Assembly (NCBI RefSeq): GCF_029227915.1
Contig: NC_079886.1
Coordinates: forward strand, 5,642,001 to 5,706,000
Origin: Hydractinia symbiolongicarpus
Lineage: Eukaryota > Cnidaria > Hydrozoa > Anthoathecata > Hydractiniidae
DNA: 64,000 nucleotides
Direction of reading: 5' to 3'
In this document: positions 59,873 to 64,000 of the stretch, in pieces
Layout of the letters: each line of letters opens with the position of its first letter
Numbering within the stretch: position 1 is the stretch's first letter
Notes under the pieces: generated by a model
Databases searched by the model: none
Told to the model about the DNA's origin: nothing
What the model saw: only the letters and a program-made list of their open reading frames with translations
Translations under genes and position numbers: made by a program

Positions 59873-60328
59873 GCGAATCCGCTCAATAATGAACAAAAAA
59901 GACAGTGAATCCTCTTGATGATGACTAAAAACAAGCGAATTCTCTTGATGATGACTAAAACCGTGCGAATCCGCTCAATAATGCTTCAAAACGAGCGAAT
60001 CCGCTCAATAATAACTAAAAATTAGCAAATCCGCTCAATAATTTTTTAAAAAATAATCATAGTTTACCTTTTCCTGCCGAAACTTTTTAATTACTTCATC
60101 ACTGCAGCCTCTTTTTATCAAGAATTCTATAACGCCGCTACAAGACGCTATCTTTAAAATCAATGTTGTTGTTTTCTTTTTATTCATACACCCTCGTTTT
60201 CTAAACACTGTTCGGGATACTTATAACATTGTTCGGGATTCGCTTGTTTTGAGTGATTATTGAGCGGATTTGCTTGTTATGAAGTATTATTGAACGGATT
60301 CGCTCGTTTTGAAATATTATTGAGCGGA
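59873..60328. mobile_element. Foldback-like element: 30-base repeats in inverted arrays
   Basis: About six ~30-base monomers (GCGAATCCGCTCAATAAT plus a 12-base linker) run from 59873 to 60042, some with the variant TTCTCTTGATGATG. After a 194-base loop, three monomers recur in inverted orientation (ATTATTGAGCGGATTCGC type) from 60237 to 60328. Tandem monomers in inverted arms is the architecture of foldback elements; that classification is inference. Confidence 0.75.
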
Positions 60329-60344
60329 TATAATATTATATTTT

Positions 60345-61565
60345 TTACTATTGTGAATAATTTATTATCTGCTTACACTATATCACTACTGTGATGAGGT
60401 GATGTTTCTCAAACTGGACAACTCGTTTAACTAAATGCAAGTGTCACCAGCATCATATTGAAATTGATAGAAACAACGTTGCTTGCTGATGATGTTAATT
60501 ATTGACACATTGAGGAAAGCTAAAAATCAAGGTGCTAAATAAGCATCTATTGACGTTGAATTTCCGTGAAAATAGTCAAAGAAATCAGAAAACAATGAAA
60601 AAGATAATTAAATATAACCTTTCTTGAAACTGTGGTCCGTTCGTATTTGAAAAATTGTTTAAGCATCAGATATTATTTGATGATGTCACCTATACGTTGA
60701 TTATTCAGGAACGGGTGGGCTGGTACTGTAATGACGTCAGTCCAATGCATTAAAAACGTGCGGATGTTAAAAATGCTAAAATTTTAGACATTTGTTTTCG
60801 GCTACTTGAAAGGAAAATAAATACTTCCTCTACGTCACACACGCAAGGATTATATTATTATTGGATGTATTTAAGTGAAACCGTCTTTGATTTGAAGTAT
60901 AAATATTTTTCTTACATATGATGTTGTTGCTTTTTGCTAATGTTTATAGTTTGTAGAGTTCGTAAATCCGGGTAGTCAAAACTTTAAACCTGTGTTCGTT
61001 ATCATTGAGAACTCTAGCTACAGGATTCTTATTGATACAGTATCGACACGAAAGAACAGGCTGAAGCGATGAAAAATATGTAGGAGAATCCTTAGAATAT
61101 ATTAGGTGAGGAAATACCCGACTCTAAAACTGGTAAACACCTTTAAAAAATGTAAAATAAAAAAGGACAAAGAAATAAAAAAGTAACGAACGGAAAAACC
61201 GAAAACTACTTACATTTCATAGTATTTATTTCCCTACTAGCAGGTTTGTAAATCAATTGACCTAAAATATTCAAAACCAATCCACCTAAATATTTTTTTT
61301 CTTTTTTGCTGCCCAACATTTATTTGTTGTATTTGACTCAATGGGATGACATATTTGTGTATTATATAGAATTTATATGACGCATATAGTACGATATTCT
61401 TGGAAACACATTTGCATCAAAAATGAGCATTATATAATACATCTAAGCCATGACCCATCCTTAAAATAATAGACAAGGTATATTTCTCGATATTTTGAGG
61501 CTCGCCATTTAAAATATGCACATATATTTATTCAATTTATTCGTACCATGACCAATAAAACCCAA
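60345..61565 (+). repeat. Dispersed repeat R, copy 3
   Basis: Same landmarks and order as 55236-56905: TATCACTACTGTGATG, GGAAAGCTAAAAATCAAGGTGC, CATCTATTGACGTTGAATTTC, ATTCAGGAACGGGT, AATGACGTCAGTCCAATGCATTA, GCTACTTGAAAGGAAAATAAATAC, ending near the CACATATATTTATTC landmark. It starts right after the foldback-like element. Confidence 0.75.
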
Positions 61566-61609
61566 CGTTCGATTTTCTAAAATTTTGAAATCTTTCTTGT
61601 GTCACTCGG

Positions 61610-61950
61610 GAGATTTCTAAAATTCTTAAATTCGAACTCAGTAAATTTATCCAAAATTTTACGATACCAAATATGTCATTACTAATACATATTTAGCCAT
61701 TTTTTGTTAAAAAACGCATTTTTAACAAGTGAATATTCCAAACCATGTTGTTTTTTTTCCTTGCAAACCAGCATAACTGGGAAAATTGTCAATTAAGCTA
61801 CCACGTATCTTAACTTCGATACGTAGCATTTTGTTAGTTTAAAAAAACTCTTCTCGTTCGAATTCGATGAGCCTTAAATGCTTTTTTTAAAAAAATGATT
61901 TTATCTTCACTAAGAATAGAGCGTCACTATAATACGTCTTAAGTAGGAAA
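61610..61950 (+). repeat. Dispersed repeat S, internally deleted copy
   Basis: Matches the two ends of the 58980-59850 copy and lacks its middle, consistent with a deletion derivative. Confidence 0.65.
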
Positions 61951-63640
61951 GAATTAAATAGAACTGTCACAAAGGCTATTTCCCTTTGCACATGAATTTA
62001 ACTTTGCTAACTGCGTTTGCAACATTGGATTAGTGAAATCTCTTACCCTGTTAAAACTCCAGAAAAAAGAGACTCGTTGTAACCTTTATGTTTGCATGGA
62101 ACACTATGATTTACGTGGCAACCCATTAGACTGCCTTTATTTTATGGAATTGCGAACTCGATTGCCGTTCTTTTCAGTTCCTTGGAAAAAAAGATAGACC
62201 CAAAGATTTTTCAATTGCTTTCTTTCAGAACCTTCACTAAAAAGTATTTTTTAAATGTACATTACCAACAATAACTAAGCGTTACTAAGGTGATCGTCAA
62301 ACACTTAAGAGATAAGACATCCTGATTAAAGAATGCTTACCAAAAGCCTTTAGAAATAAAATTGCGGGAGAATAAAATTGAAATTTGCATTTACTGCAGA
62401 GTTAGTCAAAAACGATTCTTTTATCCTTCCTTTTGCAGACAGCATATTATACAGATTAATTTTGCGTCAACATTGTTGTGAGGGGTTGGGGGGGAGAAAT
62501 AATTAGATATTAACGATACTTAGTTTCTTTTTGCGCACCCACGCAAAAAAAAGTATTTAAATAAGAGTTCCAAATTGTGCAAAGGGAACGATTTATGTCT
62601 GGCGCAAGCAAAGGATTGTATGTACATTTTTTTGTGTGTATTTTATTATTTTTGCTTTTTAAAAGAGGTTCTACTGAAGATGTGTTTCTATCATCCTCAC
62701 TGGTCATTGAATATTTTTTTAAAAGCAGTATAGTAGTACTTATATTTCTACCTAGCTAGATTCCTAGCCATGAACCAGTGTCTGTTGAAAACCTTTCTAA
62801 TTGATTATCAAAATCTTTTATGTGTTTCGGTATAGAAATATAACAGACGGCTTCAAAGAAACGATCTACATATGTAAAAATTCTCTCACAATAATACTCA
62901 ATTTGATGTAAGGGGAAAAGCAGTATGACTGCATTAACAAAAGATATTCGTTAAAAATTTTGTGTTATACTAGCCAAAGCTTTCGTGATGCCGCAATACC
63001 ACTAGCTAACGTGATATTTTAATAATTTCTGTACCAAATATAAATTAATGATATTAAATATCTTACCCACTCAATTTGTTATCCTAATGTTTTCTTGTCT
63101 TTTCGTGATATCATGATCAACAAAACCAAATCAGTCGTGAAAACAAGTTGATAAATTCTTTTATAAGTATAACTATGAGTGATCGAAAGGAGAGAATAAG
63201 TTATTTAAGATCTAAAAGCAAATTAGCCACGAAACGTCTGCGTGTCCTCCTTGTTATGACTCCTAATAATACATCGTAGAGACAATACTGAGAAAACTGT
63301 ACCTGTAAGTTGATAGACATTATTACGTAGTTTCTTTGGGTTTGAAAATAAAATCTATAGCTACAGATTATTAATTTGTATTATCAGTGTTCAATATTTG
63401 AAATATAATTATGTAGGAAACACTTTTTATTTTACATATTCTTGATTAATGCAACAAAGAACAGATAATTGCTGTTTAAGCAGATACGAATAAAAGGGTT
63501 TGGTAAGTATTTGTGCAAAGATTAGGGTTAACTTCAAGTGCCGAAGTTGCTGTGCCTTCTACAGACAATATTTTCACATTTCCGCATTGACAGTATAGAA
63601 ACATGGTGTTTAACAGACTAGGCGTACTCAGAAAGTTATA
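61951..63640. other. Intergenic, no gene recognised
   Basis: AT-rich. Opposite-strand frames around 62510-62759 overlap one another and have no family match. Confidence 0.4.
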
Positions 63641-63659
63641 TAAACATGATCGTTGCATT

Positions 63660-63975
63660 GTCAGTGAAGTACAACAAAAGACATCCTGCAGCTAAACTAT
63701 TTATGATGCCTACATGAGAAAGATCATTCTTGTCTGAAAGCGTGGGTGTTTGTATATTTTAAGTACAAATCATGTGTAATAATGAAAGCGGTGTCCGCAT
63801 AAGTCTTTTCTCATAAATGTTCCAAATAAAACCACATTGAAAGCACAAAAACACAATCTTTAAATTACATACGCTTTTAAATAACTTTGTAAAAAAAAAG
63901 TTGAATTGCCAGTGGCGTAGAACAAAATATATCCTGATGTTGAGCTATTTATTACGTATATAGTGAAACGTCTCT
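63660..63975 (+). repeat. Dispersed ~250 base repeat, tandem copy at the window end
   Basis: The landmark GTACAACAAAAGACATCC at 63669 recurs as GTAGAACAAAATATATCC at 63917, a 248-base period. The stretch between carries the same landmarks as 52640-52905. Confidence 0.7.
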
Positions 63976-64000
63976 ATACAGGACATCATCAGGGTCTGAA

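Overview
This 64 kb window is AT-rich eukaryotic DNA from an animal. It has introns with GT/AG junctions, tRNA-derived SINE-like sequence, Penelope-like retroelement debris and dense non-coding repeats, so it is not a prokaryotic operon landscape. The gene families (a Mab-21/cGAS-like nucleotidyltransferase, a DUF4806-type protein, a P2X7-tail cysteine domain, a decayed SAP-domain gene, MFSD8-like transporters) together suggest a cnidarian, perhaps a hydrozoan or other medusozoan. That placement is an inference from family content; no marker gene is present.

Layout. 1-420 is a cluster of AACGTT palindromes. 1.6-2.9 kb holds exons of a DUF4806-like gene. About 3.5 kb is a tRNA-related SINE head. 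5.0-6.3 kb is a single-exon MFS transporter on + with one internal stop. 9.0-10.2 kb holds two abutting, oppositely oriented Penelope-like fragments. 10.08-22.05 kb is a nearly perfect triplication of a ~4.03 kb unit, each carrying an intact 438-codon MFS gene on -. From 22.1 kb to 44.4 kb most sequence belongs to one family of non-coding elements that begin CTAGTCGATAAGGCCC and end in a CAGACAGACGG...TATTATTATATAGA tail. They form head-to-tail arrays (22.1-23.5, 29.0-32.5 and 37.0-41.8 kb) plus reverse-strand copies at 25, 44.1 and 54.6 kb. 44.5-46.6 kb is a two-exon Mab-21/cGLR-like gene. The rest (46.7-64 kb) is largely intergenic repeats, a P2X7-tail-type exon on - at 58.5 kb, a SINE at 50.8-51.0 kb, and a foldback-like element at 59.9-60.3 kb.

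How it fits together. The window reads as an accessory, repeat-driven region. A transporter gene has been amplified recently, with one breakpoint inside a dead Penelope-like fragment and an old copy of the array element inside the amplified unit. The cGAS-like gene is the one clear innate-immunity-type gene; a functional link to the transporters is only speculation. The strongest unexplained structure is the array family: two independent loci share the same order, several ~0.7 kb units followed by one 2.0-2.5 kb unit with the same ends but different interior, and the short units carry repeated TGACGTCA (CRE/ATF-type) palindromes.
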